Source of the DNA: a virus
Virus record (IMG/VR): IMGVR_UViG_3300042868_005789
Span: 1-20,075 of that record
DNA length: 20,075 nucleotides
Strand: one strand, 5' to 3'
The position numbers were made by a program, and so were the translations under genes. The notes under the pieces are model-generated. The model ran no database searches and was not told where the DNA came from. It saw only the letters and a program-made list of their open reading frames with translations. Positions 12,343 to 20,075 of this stretch are shown here, piece after piece; within the stretch, counting starts at the first letter, position 1, and every line of letters begins with the position of its first letter.

Positions 12343-12363
12343 GCCCTCCATCCGTGATAGTAT
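12334..12363 (+). promoter_or_regulatory. Extended -10 promoter of the tail unit
   Basis: TG-A-TAGTAT (12355-12363) is followed after 6 nt by ATG 12370, which has no proper ribosome site. A weak -35, TTTCTC at 12334-12339 with an 18-bp spacer, overlaps the T-tract of the terminator. The predicted start is at the ATG, so the message for tail tubular protein A would be leaderless. Confidence 0.5.
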
Positions 12364-12369
12364 CCGGGT

Positions 12370-12996
12370 ATGGCGAGCCAAATCCAAATCTGTAACGTAG
12401 CGCTCACCCATTGCGGCGAGCCGTCCATCACGTCGCTGAACGAGGACGGCAAGGCGGCGCGGGTCCTGAAGCGCGTCTACGACCTCGTCCTCGACCAGGC
12501 GCTCACCGACTACCGCTGGTACTTCGCGATCGAGCGCGCCGAACTGGCCGCCGATCCCGCTGCCCCGCTGTTCGGTTTCACCAACCGCTTCACCGTGCCG
12601 TCCGACCTGCTCCAGCTTATCGGAATTGGCGACGACCAGAACGAGAGCAAGCGTAACTACACGGCCAGTGAAACTATCTTCAAGCGCGAAGGAAACTACA
12701 TCCTGGCCGACGACGCCCCGCTCAAGATCGTCTACGTCAAGCGCGTCACCGACCCCGGCATGTACTCCCCGGAGTTCGTGAAGTACCTGTCCTACCTCCT
12801 GGCCACGACTATCTTCTACGACCTGACCAAGGGCACTGACCGCTACACCGCGCTCGTGCAGGGCCGCGAGCAGGCCGCCAAGCAGGCCAAGTTCAAGGGC
12901 GCGATCCAGAACACCCCCGAGGTCATCGTGGCCTCTGACTGGATCGACAGCCGCTTCTCCGACAACTATCCCTTCCGCGTGGGTCCTGTCGTCTAG
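12370..12996 (+). CDS. Tail tubular protein A, T7 gp11 type
   Basis: This 208-aa protein (T7 gp11: 196 aa) begins MASQIQICNVALTHCGEPSI, the usual front of this family, followed by DQALTDYRWYFAIERAELA (the conserved 'L...W.FA..RA.L' helix), FTNRFTVPSDLLQLIGI and KRVTDPGMYSPEFVKYLSYLLAT. It forms the ring joining the portal to the nozzle. It begins a new transcription unit after the terminator at 12309. Its stop overlaps the next start (TAGTG). Confidence 0.93.
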   Translation: MASQIQICNVALTHCGEPSITSLNEDGKAARVLKRVYDLVLDQALTDYRWYFAIERAELAADPAAPLFGFTNRFTVPSDLLQLIGIGDDQNESKRNYTASETIFKREGNYILADDAPLKIVYVKRVTDPGMYSPEFVKYLSYLLATTIFYDLTKGTDRYTALVQGREQAAKQAKFKGAIQNTPEVIVASDWIDSRFSDNYPFRVGPVV

Positions 12997-15368
12997 TGGC
13001 AAGATACAACCCGATCCAAGCCAACTTCACGGCGGGCCTTCTCACCCGCCGTCTGCGCGGGCGCGACGACCTGGAGGCGTACCATCAAGGATTAAGACAA
13101 GCTCTCAACGGGCAAATCCTGCCGCACGGCGGGTTCATGCGCCGCTCGGGCTCGATCTTCGTGAACGAGGTCAAGAACCGCACCAGCGCCAAGAACGCCC
13201 TGATCCCGTTCGACGTAGCCTCCGACCAGCAGTACATCATGGAGGTTGGGCACAACTACATCCGCTACTACGCCAACCACGGCCAGGTGGAGAGCAGCCC
13301 CGGCACGCCGCTGGAGACGGTGACGACCTACGACAACGACGAGCAGCAGGACCTACGTGTGGCCCAGCAGGTCGATGTCATGTATATGGTCCACCCCAAC
13401 GGCCATCCGTACAAGCTGTCGCGCACCAGCCTCACCTCCTTCACCTGGACGAAGGTGTCGTGGAAGGACGGCAACGCGCCGATGCAGCCGTCGAACATCA
13501 CGGCGATCACCTGCACCAAGACAGGCGGCGGTAGCCCCTACACCTTCACCTTCTCCGCGGTCCCGAAGCCGGGTGGCTTCACGACTGCCGACGACGTAGG
13601 GCGCACGCTGCGCTTCCATGACGGTGTGTACGAGATCACCACGGTATCCTCGACCACAGTTGTCATTGCTACCGAACTGAAGGTGTTGGCCGACCCGGCA
13701 GGGAGCAGCGCCACCCCGGACTGGGCGCTCGGCCTGTTCTCCGACACAGACGGCCCCCGCGCTGTGATCTTCCACGACGGTCGCCTGTGGTACGGCGGTT
13801 CTCGCACGGCCCCGGACGTGATCGTTGGCTCTGTGTCGGACGATTACGACAACTTCTTCCGCGGCCTCGCCTACGGCGTAACACCCACGATCAACGAGGA
13901 CGACAAGTCGATCGTGAAGCGCGTGCAGGGCAAGCGTCTCCAGACGATCATGTGGCTGGCCTCGCAGGCGGACTACATGGCGATCGGCTCGGCGGGCGGC
14001 GAGTTCCGCATGTTCTCTGCCGACACCAGCGGCGTGCTGACCCCCAACGCCGCGGTCATTCGCTCGGCCACGTATCGTGGCTCCGCGTACAAGACCCCGG
14101 TGCAGATCGACAACCAGATCATGTTTGTGCAGTCGAACCTGCGGGAGCTGTTCGAACTGCGCTACGAGGTGGTCAAGGACAACTTCTCCTCGCGCAACCT
14201 GATGCTCCTTGCCGAAGACGTACCGGACAGCGACGTCAACGGGCGTGGTGGTATCCTGCGCATGGCGTATCAGGCTACGCCCGACAGCACGATCTGGATG
14301 GTGCATGGCGACGGCTCGCTGATCGGCCTCACCTACGAGCCCGACCAGAAGGTCATTGGCGTCCACCCGCACTCGATCGCCAACGGCCTAGCGCGGGTCG
14401 ACGATATCGCGGTATGCCAGAACCCGTCCTCCACCGCCCACGAACTATGGTTCCTGGCCACGATCGAGGTCGACGGCACGACGGAACAGTACGTCTGCTA
14501 CATGGATCAGCAGTACCGCCCGGCGCTGTCCTACGAGCGCGCCACGAACGACGAGAGGATCAGGGCGCTCGACGAGGCGTACTTCGTGGACATGGGCCTC
14601 AAGTTCGACAACCCGGTCCTGATCGCCAGCTTCACCAAGGCGGCGCAGGGTGTGTTCACGGCCACGGCGCACGGCTTCCTGGACGGCGACCGGGTCAAAT
14701 TGCGCGCCCCGCAAGGCCCGTCAGAAATGGATCGCCTGTCCGCGATCGTGTCGGACAAGACCACCAATACGTTCAAGCTCAAGGACGGCGACGGCAATTA
14801 TATCAACACGACGGACTGGGACGACCTGGGCGACGTGGTTGACCCGTCCACGACCAACTACAACTCCCCGCTCGCGCGCGAGGAGGTGACGACGATCACG
14901 GGGCTGGGCCATCTGGAAGGCTTGACCGTATCGGTGCTGGCGGACGGCATGGTTCATCCCGACGTCGTGGTCGATAGCGGCGCGATCACGCTTCAACGCC
15001 GCGCCTCCATCGTGGCCGTGGGGCTACCCTACAGCTACCGCGGCGAGACGCAGCGCTTCACCGAGGGCGCCCGGATGGGTTCCGGCCAAGGTCAACCTAC
15101 GTCGATCGACAAGGTCGCCGTTGTGCTGCACAACACTGTGGGTGGGTCGTTCGGCGTGGGCAATGGCCTCGACCGCCACCTGTCTCCGCTCAACCTGCGC
15201 GAAGGCAACGGCCCCATGGATCAGTCGCCCCCGCTGTTCACCGGCACCAAGGAGATTTCCGTGGAAGGTGGATGGGGCGTCGAGCCCACGGTCTACTTCG
15301 AAAACACGCAGCCCCTTCCCATGACCGTGCTGGCCGTGTGCCCGAGGCTCATGCTCAATGAAGGTTAG
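12996..15368 (+). CDS. Tail tubular protein B (nozzle), T7 gp12 type
   Basis: This 790-aa protein (T7 gp12: 794 aa) begins MARYNPIQANFTAGLLTRRL, the typical nozzle front, followed by LNGQILPHGGFMRRSGSIFV, RLWYGGSRTAPDVIVGSVSDDYDNF and QADYMAIGSAGGEFRMFSAD (the conserved gp12 beta-propeller core), and an extra beta region around residues 530-640. It builds the tail nozzle on the gp11-like ring and contacts receptor-binding proteins. Start GTG 12996 overlaps the previous stop. A second promoter-like site is not seen before it. The end overlaps the gp13-like gene by 11 nt. Confidence 0.94.
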   Translation: MARYNPIQANFTAGLLTRRLRGRDDLEAYHQGLRQALNGQILPHGGFMRRSGSIFVNEVKNRTSAKNALIPFDVASDQQYIMEVGHNYIRYYANHGQVESSPGTPLETVTTYDNDEQQDLRVAQQVDVMYMVHPNGHPYKLSRTSLTSFTWTKVSWKDGNAPMQPSNITAITCTKTGGGSPYTFTFSAVPKPGGFTTADDVGRTLRFHDGVYEITTVSSTTVVIATELKVLADPAGSSATPDWALGLFSDTDGPRAVIFHDGRLWYGGSRTAPDVIVGSVSDDYDNFFRGLAYGVTPTINEDDKSIVKRVQGKRLQTIMWLASQADYMAIGSAGGEFRMFSADTSGVLTPNAAVIRSATYRGSAYKTPVQIDNQIMFVQSNLRELFELRYEVVKDNFSSRNLMLLAEDVPDSDVNGRGGILRMAYQATPDSTIWMVHGDGSLIGLTYEPDQKVIGVHPHSIANGLARVDDIAVCQNPSSTAHELWFLATIEVDGTTEQYVCYMDQQYRPALSYERATNDERIRALDEAYFVDMGLKFDNPVLIASFTKAAQGVFTATAHGFLDGDRVKLRAPQGPSEMDRLSAIVSDKTTNTFKLKDGDGNYINTTDWDDLGDVVDPSTTNYNSPLAREEVTTITGLGHLEGLTVSVLADGMVHPDVVVDSGAITLQRRASIVAVGLPYSYRGETQRFTEGARMGSGQGQPTSIDKVAVVLHNTVGGSFGVGNGLDRHLSPLNLREGNGPMDQSPPLFTGTKEISVEGGWGVEPTVYFENTQPLPMTVLAVCPRLMLNEG

Positions 15369-15756
15369 ATTTAGACCGCTGAAGGTATCGGACTTCTACG
15401 AGATCGAGCTTCAGCCCCGCCATGCCGAGGCGCAGCCGGTGTTCCGCGCCAACCCCCTCGTGCTGCACTCGCTCACCGAAAGCCCGTTCTCCTTCGCAAT
15501 GGAGGTCGACGGCAAGGCGGTGGCCGCGCTGGGACCGAACCAGTACCGCGAGATTTGGGCGTATTTGGGCGCAGATTTGCGCCGCCACATGGTCCGCCTC
15601 GTGCGCTACACCCGCGCCATGCTGGGCATGTACGGCAAGTGCTGGGCCAGGGTGGACCGTACCAACCGGGACGGGGAGCGCTTCATGTTGCTATTGGGCC
15701 TCCGAAAGGTTAAAATAGACCAGAACGGAGTTATGGATACGTGGATACGCTCCTGA
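15358..15756 (+). CDS. gp13-like internal/assembly protein (DUF2833-type)
   Basis: This 132-aa protein (T7 gp13: 138 aa) has ME VDGKAVAALGPNQYREIWAY (about 49-69), a long helix DLRRHMVRLVRYTRAMLGMY, and WARVDRTNRDGERFMLLLGL (about 97-116), the Asp-Arg-x-Asn-x-x-(x)-R/W...LGF pattern of gp13-like proteins, which resemble GNAT folds. In T7 this gene helps make infective virions. ATG 15358 has GAGG 10 nt upstream. The last dozen residues (KIDQNGVMDTWIRS) are shaped by an 8-bp tandem duplication at 15734-15749, and the true ancestral C-terminus may differ. The promoter of the HNH gene is inside this gene. Confidence 0.8.
   Translation: MKVRFRPLKVSDFYEIELQPRHAEAQPVFRANPLVLHSLTESPFSFAMEVDGKAVAALGPNQYREIWAYLGADLRRHMVRLVRYTRAMLGMYGKCWARVDRTNRDGERFMLLLGLRKVKIDQNGVMDTWIRS
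15688..15716 (+). promoter_or_regulatory. Promoter of the second HNH gene, inside gp13-like gene
   Basis: TTGCTA (15688-15693), a 17-bp spacer and TAAAAT (15711-15716) predict a start near 15722-15723. The message would have a short leader with GGAG (15727-15730) 10 nt before GTG 15741. The -10 and start region shares AATAGACCA with the promoter at 1031-1042. Confidence 0.5.
15734..15749 (+). repeat. 8-bp tandem duplication TGGATACG x2 at HNH start
   Basis: TGGATACG occurs twice in tandem (15734-15741 and 15742-15749). Removing one copy would put the ATG at 15733 (in the gp13-like frame) directly in frame with the HNH gene, giving the same MDTLLKT start. With both copies present, the gp13-like frame stops at 15756 and the HNH starts at GTG 15741. 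Confidence 0.85.
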
Positions 15757-16286
15757 AAACCTGCACAAAGTGCAAAGAAGCTAAGGACGTTTCCGTTTTT
15801 GGCAAGCGCCACGTATCGGCGGGGGGCGGAACTTACGCCGAATGTTTAAAGTGTCGGTCCGCCCGCGCTTTAGCATCGTACCATAAAAACAAAGAAGCGT
15901 ATCACGCTCGTATCAACGCACGGCGCAAGGGCGTTCGGCGCAGCGAAAAAGAAATAGCGGGCAATAAAGCATGGGTAGAAGCTAACAGAGATCGGTGCCG
16001 AGAGGCGGCTGCGCAATGGAAGAAGCGAAACCGGGGCGCAGTCCGAGCCGCTGTGACCGCGCGCCTGGCGCATGTAAAGAAAGCCACGCCCCCTTGGGTA
16101 GACCTTTCAGACATAAAGTTTGTGTACGAGATCGCTGCGATGTTCGGCCAGTCCGTCGACCATATCTACCCGCTGCGTGGAAAAAACAGTTCCGGGCTTC
16201 ATGTTCCGTGGAACCTCCAGCTTATGCCGAAAGACGAGAATAGTCGTAAGAGAAATCTTTCGCCGGAAGAATACGATGCGCGTTAG
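15741..16286 (+). CDS. HNH endonuclease with N-terminal zinc knuckles
   Basis: This 181-aa protein has C8-x2-C11 and C35-x2-C38 (CTKC, CLKC), an N-terminal zinc-binding pair common in small phage HNH proteins, a basic middle part, and an HNH core VDHIYPLRGKNSSG (D140-H141) with H154, N158 and N167 in LHVPWNLQLMPKDENSRKRN. It is a different lineage from the HNH at 458. The DNA is clearly richer in A/T than its neighbours, a sign of recent arrival. It interrupts the T7 order between gp13 and gp14. GTG 15741 is chosen for the GGAG 10 nt upstream. It has its own promoter, and its 3' end supplies the ribosome site (GGAAG, 16265-16269) for the next gene. Confidence 0.85.
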   Translation: MDTLLKTCTKCKEAKDVSVFGKRHVSAGGGTYAECLKCRSARALASYHKNKEAYHARINARRKGVRRSEKEIAGNKAWVEANRDRCREAAAQWKKRNRGAVRAAVTARLAHVKKATPPWVDLSDIKFVYEIAAMFGQSVDHIYPLRGKNSSGLHVPWNLQLMPKDENSRKRNLSPEEYDAR

Positions 16287-16734
16287 GTACGATCCCATGA
16301 CCGCCATCTTCGCGGGCGTATCCGCTGTCGGCTCGATTGCTGGCGGCCTGATGAACAGCAACCAAGCCTACGACGAAGGCGTCTACAACCGCGATTTCTA
16401 CAACTACCAGGCCGAGCAGGAGAAGATCGGTCTTAACCGCGATCTCGACGCGCAGCAGCGTGAGCGCACGGCCACGATCTCCCGCACGCGCGCCGTGATG
16501 GCCGCGCAGGGCGGCGGCATGGATGGCGACTTCATTGCCTCGCGCGAGGGCCTGTTCGAAACCCAGCGCCTCTCCCTTATCCAGGATAGCGAGGCGCGGC
16601 AGTCCGTCCTCCGTACCAAGGCCGGGTTCGCCATGAAGGCGGGCCAGCAGGCGGCGGATGCGGCGGTCATCAAGGGCTTCACGAACGCCATCCCCGGCAT
16701 GACTTCTTTGTACGGTGAGGCCAAAAAGGCGTAA
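16276..16734 (+). CDS. gp14-like internal virion protein
   Basis: From ATG 16276 (GGAAG 6 nt upstream) this gives 152 aa; ATG 16297 (AGG 8 nt upstream) would give 145 aa starting MTAIFAGVSAVGSIAGG, and may be the older start. An N-terminal small-residue hydrophobic helix is followed by a long charged helix (QAEQEKIGLNRDLDAQQRERTATISRTRAVMAAQGGGMDG) and GLFETQRLSLIQDSEARQSVLR, like podovirus internal (ejection) proteins of the T7 gp14 kind, which line the head core and form a channel in the outer membrane. The stop overlaps the gp15-like start (TAATG). Confidence 0.82.
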   Translation: MRVRYDPMTAIFAGVSAVGSIAGGLMNSNQAYDEGVYNRDFYNYQAEQEKIGLNRDLDAQQRERTATISRTRAVMAAQGGGMDGDFIASREGLFETQRLSLIQDSEARQSVLRTKAGFAMKAGQQAADAAVIKGFTNAIPGMTSLYGEAKKA

Positions 16735-18938
16735 TGGCGAACAAGTCGACCCGCCTCCCCGGCACCGAGTTCGAAAGCACCGGCAACCGCGCTCGATCGG
16801 TAGCTGCGGGTAGCCCCGGCTCCGCGGGCCTGAACCGCTCGATCGCCACGGACATTGGCGCGGGCGCGCTCGTTGCGCTGGAGGCTATCCAGAAAGCCAA
16901 CATCGAGCGCGACAGCGTCGCGTCGGTGAAGGCTGAGACGGCGGCGGTCACGAGCGCCGAAAAGGCCATGTCCGAGTTGGACCCGATGGCCGCGGACTAC
17001 CCCGAGCGCGTCAAGCAGATTTGGGGCGAAGCGTCCAAGACCGCGATGGAGACGTCGGGTATTACCACGTCGATCGTGCGGAACGACCTTGAGCGCCGCT
17101 TCACCCGTCACGCTGCGGGCGCGGAGCTTATTGGTATCAAGCTGCGCAAGGATGCGGTCAGCAAGGAAAGCCTGCTCACGGCCAAGGACGCGATGAATGC
17201 GACGTCCGCCAAGATCAGGAACGATCCGGGCAACGCCAACAACTATCTGGCCGAGCATCAGGCCGACATGGAACGCCTCAAGGCGGGCATGGACCCCAAC
17301 ACGCTGCGCGCCTTTTCGCGTCAGGCAGCGGACGAGTTCGCCAAGAACCAAGTCATCGGATACGCGGAGAAGGGCAACTTTGCAGGCGCGCGTTCGGCCA
17401 TCAAGGCGCAGGCTGAGCATCTGGATACCAGCGTCGTCACGGGCTTGTCGAACTACGTGGACGGCAAGGAGAGCAAGGCCCGCGCTGATGGCGACCGCGC
17501 CCGCACGCAGAACATCGCCACCTACCTCGTCGACGTTGACGACCAGTTCTCCGGTAACAAGGAGATCAACCCGAACAACCGCGCTAACCTGGATGCGATG
17601 AAGGCCAAGGGCGCTATCTCGCCCGAGGGCTACCTGACGGCGGTACGCACGCTCAATAACCGCGAAGAGGCTCTGCGTAAGGATCAGGCCAAGGACGCGG
17701 TGGCGCTGGAGGAGTTCAACACCGGCACGCCTAAGAACCAAGAGAATTTGGATCGCGCAGTGAACATTGCACTGGGGCGTATCCCCATCGGGCGTATCGC
17801 GATCGAGGGCACCCCCGAGCAGCGCGCTACCGCCATCAAAGTCATGGCCGGGATCGCGGGCACAAGCGGTATGCTCTACGGCCAGTTCAAGGACTTGCTG
17901 GAGAACAGCGACAAGACGACCGACAAGTCCCGCGCCGGGCAAGTGGCCTTCGCCGCCGAGGCTGCGGACGACCTTGAGAACACCGCGCCGCGTGCGCTCG
18001 ACAACGCCAAGCTGAACCCGACCGGCACGTTGATGATCGTGCGCAGCGAGGCCAAGCGCCTGATCGAGCAGGGTGTCCCCAAGCAGGAGGCATACAAGCA
18101 GGCGGCGGGAACCTACATGAGCAAGGGGCCGCTCACGATCCAGGAGGAGAACGATCGCAAGGCGGTCCTCCAAAAGGATATCTCCAAGATCGACTTCCGT
18201 GGAATGGTGGAAACCTCCATGACGTCATGGGGTGAGCGTAACATTCCTCTCGTAAAACTCCCCGGCCAGGATGCTGCGTTGCAGGGTGAAGCACGGCGCG
18301 CATACGAAGCTGCGTACATGCGAACGGGTAGCACTGAGCAGGCCGAGGCGATCGCCAAAACAACCCTGAACCAAATCTACGGCACGACCATGGTGGGCGC
18401 GGTTGGCAAACCGTTCAACGAGCTTGACCCTAAAGACTTGGAGAACCGTGGCATGGACCCCGCGGGCCGTCGCTCGCAAATCGCTCGCCGCCCGATCGAG
18501 CGGTACTCCCCACCCAGTATGCGCGCCATGCCGCAGGAAGATCAGGCGCGTATTTACCAGAACCAGATCGAGCCGGGCCTAAAGACCGCAGGCATCAATC
18601 TGGTCAAGGACCCGAAGTTCCCTCACCTGTCGTCCTATCGTCTGGTGGCCGACAACCAGACTGAGCAGGACTTGCGCGAAGGTCGGTTGCCGACTTATCA
18701 GGTACAGGTTCTCCGCGTGGGCGGGGAAGGCGAGTATTACAACGTGGACGGTATGAAGCGCTTTCGCCCGCCCACCGAGGCCGAGGTGCTACAGGACCCG
18801 ACGTACATCGAGATCAACAACGCTCGCCTCATGAACGACATGAAGGCTCGCCAGTTTGACGTCCGCCAACAGACGGAAAAGGCAAGGAACACAGAGCGTA
18901 TGGGCAACCGCCCGCCGCTTCGCAGGGGGGCTGAGTAG
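16734..18938 (+). CDS. gp15-like internal virion (ejection) protein
   Basis: This 734-aa protein (T7 gp15: 747 aa) is almost all helical, with many Ala/Lys/Glu/Asp repeats (IWGEASKTAMETSG, AFSRQAADEFAKNQVIGYAEKGNFAGA, and so on) and no membrane helix. By position between gp14-like and gp16-like genes and by size it is the middle ejection protein, part of the periplasmic tunnel that carries DNA into the cell. The N-terminal residues 1-35 (RLPGTEFESTGNRARSVAAG...) are low-complexity. No lytic domain is visible. ATG 16734 overlaps the previous stop; TAG at 18936-18938 is followed at once by the next start. Identity rests mainly on size, order and composition. Confidence 0.8.
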   Translation: MANKSTRLPGTEFESTGNRARSVAAGSPGSAGLNRSIATDIGAGALVALEAIQKANIERDSVASVKAETAAVTSAEKAMSELDPMAADYPERVKQIWGEASKTAMETSGITTSIVRNDLERRFTRHAAGAELIGIKLRKDAVSKESLLTAKDAMNATSAKIRNDPGNANNYLAEHQADMERLKAGMDPNTLRAFSRQAADEFAKNQVIGYAEKGNFAGARSAIKAQAEHLDTSVVTGLSNYVDGKESKARADGDRARTQNIATYLVDVDDQFSGNKEINPNNRANLDAMKAKGAISPEGYLTAVRTLNNREEALRKDQAKDAVALEEFNTGTPKNQENLDRAVNIALGRIPIGRIAIEGTPEQRATAIKVMAGIAGTSGMLYGQFKDLLENSDKTTDKSRAGQVAFAAEAADDLENTAPRALDNAKLNPTGTLMIVRSEAKRLIEQGVPKQEAYKQAAGTYMSKGPLTIQEENDRKAVLQKDISKIDFRGMVETSMTSWGERNIPLVKLPGQDAALQGEARRAYEAAYMRTGSTEQAEAIAKTTLNQIYGTTMVGAVGKPFNELDPKDLENRGMDPAGRRSQIARRPIERYSPPSMRAMPQEDQARIYQNQIEPGLKTAGINLVKDPKFPHLSSYRLVADNQTEQDLREGRLPTYQVQVLRVGGEGEYYNVDGMKRFRPPTEAEVLQDPTYIEINNARLMNDMKARQFDVRQQTEKARNTERMGNRPPLRRGAE

Positions 18939-20075
18939 TTGCCGTTTGAAACAGAAGTCGAGCCTCTAGCGCCGGAAGTCGTCGCGCGCTTTAATAAGCC
19001 CGAGGGCCAGGACCAGGCGCTCATGTCTCGCCTGTCACAGCAGACCCGTGCGGCGTTCAGGCTGGAGAACACGATCGGCTCCCTGATGAGCGACAGCGCG
19101 CTGCCAGACGCTAACCTCGCGCAGACGGACCCTCTGGCCGTGGCGTTGTTCGACGCCGAGGAGTTCCTGGCCCCCGAGGAGAAGGCGTACAGCGACCGCT
19201 TCACCGGGGCCAATAGCTACCGCGATATCGAAGCCATCCGCTTCAGGATCGCAGACGAGAAGGCGGCGCGCGAAGCCATGGCCAGCGGCCCCCTGCCCGA
19301 GTGGCTGATCGGTACGGTGGCGGCGGTAGTCGACCCTACGACCGTCCTTCCCGTGGCCGGGCCACTCGTCAAGGGCGGCAGGGCGGCAGTGGCGCTGGGC
19401 TCCTTCGGGCGCGTGGGCGTATCCGCTGCGGCGGGCGCAGGCGCGCAGGAGGCAATCCTACAGGGTACGCAGATCACCCGCACCGCCGAGGAGAGCGCGG
19501 CCAGCGTACTGGGTGCCCTCATCGTGGGCGGCGTCATTGGCTCCGTGGCAGGCACGCTGGGGCGGCGCGAGCTTGCGCAGCTTACCAAGACCATGCAGGG
19601 CGAGGTCCGCACCAAGGTCGAGAACGACATTACGCAAGTCCTTCGTGCGTCCAGCCTGGGCGACCTGCCGCCCCCGAAGGCAAGCCTGTTCGACACCACC
19701 GCGGTAGGACGATACCTCGACGCCAACAACGCGCCGAACTTTACCCTGCCACGTAACAACGTGGTCAAGGCGGCGGACAACGATATCCTGAACTACGTCG
19801 CGGAGACGCAGCCCAAGCTCCTCGACGATGTCACCCGCCTGGCTACGGAAATCCAGAAGGCCGACGAGCGTATCTCCCGCCTGGAGGCCGACCCCACCAC
19901 GCCTGTCACGCGCATGGTCATGCCGCGCGACCAGCTTACCATCGACCTGATGGACGCGCTGGCCAAGGAGGGCACGCCCGCAGCCAAGAAGCAACTGGCC
20001 GATATCCAGGAAAGCCTCCAGCCCAAGGTCACGCTCAACCGCCTCAAGCGCGAGAACGAGGACCTGATCGCGGAG
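18939..20075 (+). CDS. gp16-like large ejection protein, 5' part only
   Basis: The frame from TTG 18939 (AGGGGGG, 18924-18930, 8 nt upstream) stays open for 379 codons to the right edge, so the gene is truncated by the window. The front MPFETEVEPLAPEVVARFNK is followed by an alpha-helical region. Two small-residue hydrophobic helices then follow, about residues 122-145 (WLIGTVAAVVDPTTVLPVAG) and 187-208 (AASVLGALIVGGVIGSVAGT), typical of large phage ejection proteins that cross the inner membrane. A coiled-coil-like segment (QKADERISRLEAD) comes later. T7 gp16 (1,318 aa) has a lytic transglycosylase near its N-terminus; I do not see one in these residues, so it may be elsewhere or absent. Confidence 0.8.
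   Translation, partial: MPFETEVEPLAPEVVARFNKPEGQDQALMSRLSQQTRAAFRLENTIGSLMSDSALPDANLAQTDPLAVALFDAEEFLAPEEKAYSDRFTGANSYRDIEAIRFRIADEKAAREAMASGPLPEWLIGTVAAVVDPTTVLPVAGPLVKGGRAAVALGSFGRVGVSAAAGAGAQEAILQGTQITRTAEESAASVLGALIVGGVIGSVAGTLGRRELAQLTKTMQGEVRTKVENDITQVLRASSLGDLPPPKASLFDTTAVGRYLDANNAPNFTLPRNNVVKAADNDILNYVAETQPKLLDDVTRLATEIQKADERISRLEADPTTPVTRMVMPRDQLTIDLMDALAKEGTPAAKKQLADIQESLQPKVTLNRLKRENEDLIAE

Noticed and set aside
13353-14372. Long - strand and alternative + strand frames inside the nozzle gene
   Set aside because: These are shadows of tail tubular protein B. No start signals or recognisable domains.
16404-18173. 589-codon open frame on the - strand opposite the gp14/gp15-like genes
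   Set aside because: It is the antisense shadow of GC-rich, stop-poor coding DNA. It lacks a ribosome site and domain motifs, and the sense frame is the expected T7-order gene.
1-20075. CRISPR arrays, tRNA or rRNA genes, insertion sequences, integrase/att sites
   Set aside because: I saw no regularly spaced repeats, no cloverleaf-like sequence and no transposase or integrase motifs by eye. A tRNA scan could still be run on 1-457.
1-20075. T7-type phage RNA polymerase promoters (a conserved ~20-bp repeat before late genes)
   Set aside because: The inter-gene segments before the portal, capsid and tail genes share no long common motif; only short host-type -10 elements recur.

Overview
This window is about 20 kb of the structural and packaging half of a tailed phage with podovirus (T7-type) virion genes. 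All genes I can support lie on the + strand and are tightly packed: stops and starts overlap by a few bases at most junctions. The sequence is GC-rich with G/C-rich third codon positions. Together with the character of the homologues (for example the XF1762-like protein), this suggests a GC-rich proteobacterial host, perhaps an alphaproteobacterium. The host is inference. I see no integrase, RNA polymerase or replication gene here.

Layout. 1-457 is a non-coding control region. It holds short direct repeats, a clear intrinsic terminator for a unit entering from the left (151-175), a lac-operator-like perfect palindrome, a block of six C-tracts and an AT-rich stretch. 458-1027 is an HNH_3 homing endonuclease. 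1042-3205 is a coupled block of a small phage protein, an XF1762-like (GNAT-like) protein and the large terminase. 3215-5212 is a run of small accessory genes: a cupin-like protein, a 42-aa ORF, an HExxH metallopeptidase-like protein, a zinc-ribbon micro-protein, and three small phage proteins. 5216-7537 is a 773-aa lectin-like plus SGNH-hydrolase-like protein, probably a receptor-binding tailspike. From 7566 the order closely follows T7 genes 8 to 16: portal, Bbp19-like protein, scaffold, a 36-aa membrane peptide, major capsid, two small proteins, a terminator, tail tubular proteins A and B, gp13-like, an inserted second HNH endonuclease, gp14-like, gp15-like, and the 5' part of a gp16-like ejection protein running off the right edge.

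How it works together. Portal, scaffold and capsid build the prohead, and the terminase packages DNA through the portal. Tail tubular proteins A and B close the head and form the nozzle. The gp13/14/15/16-like proteins are internal or ejection proteins. The tailspike candidate would bind and deacylate surface glycan. Transcription appears to use host-type promoters. Several have an extended -10 (TGnTAnnnT) placed so close to the ATG that the transcript would be leaderless or nearly so.

The strongest unexplained signals are: (i) a perfect-heptad coiled-coil reading frame hidden in another frame under the Gly-rich N-terminus of the scaffold gene, with better codon-position statistics than the scaffold frame; (ii) an 8-bp tandem duplication that separates gp13 from the HNH gene, which would otherwise be one fused frame; (iii) a capsid-gene leader with two mutually exclusive helices around its only ribosome-binding site; (iv) the leaderless-type promoter set; and (v) the control region at the left edge.
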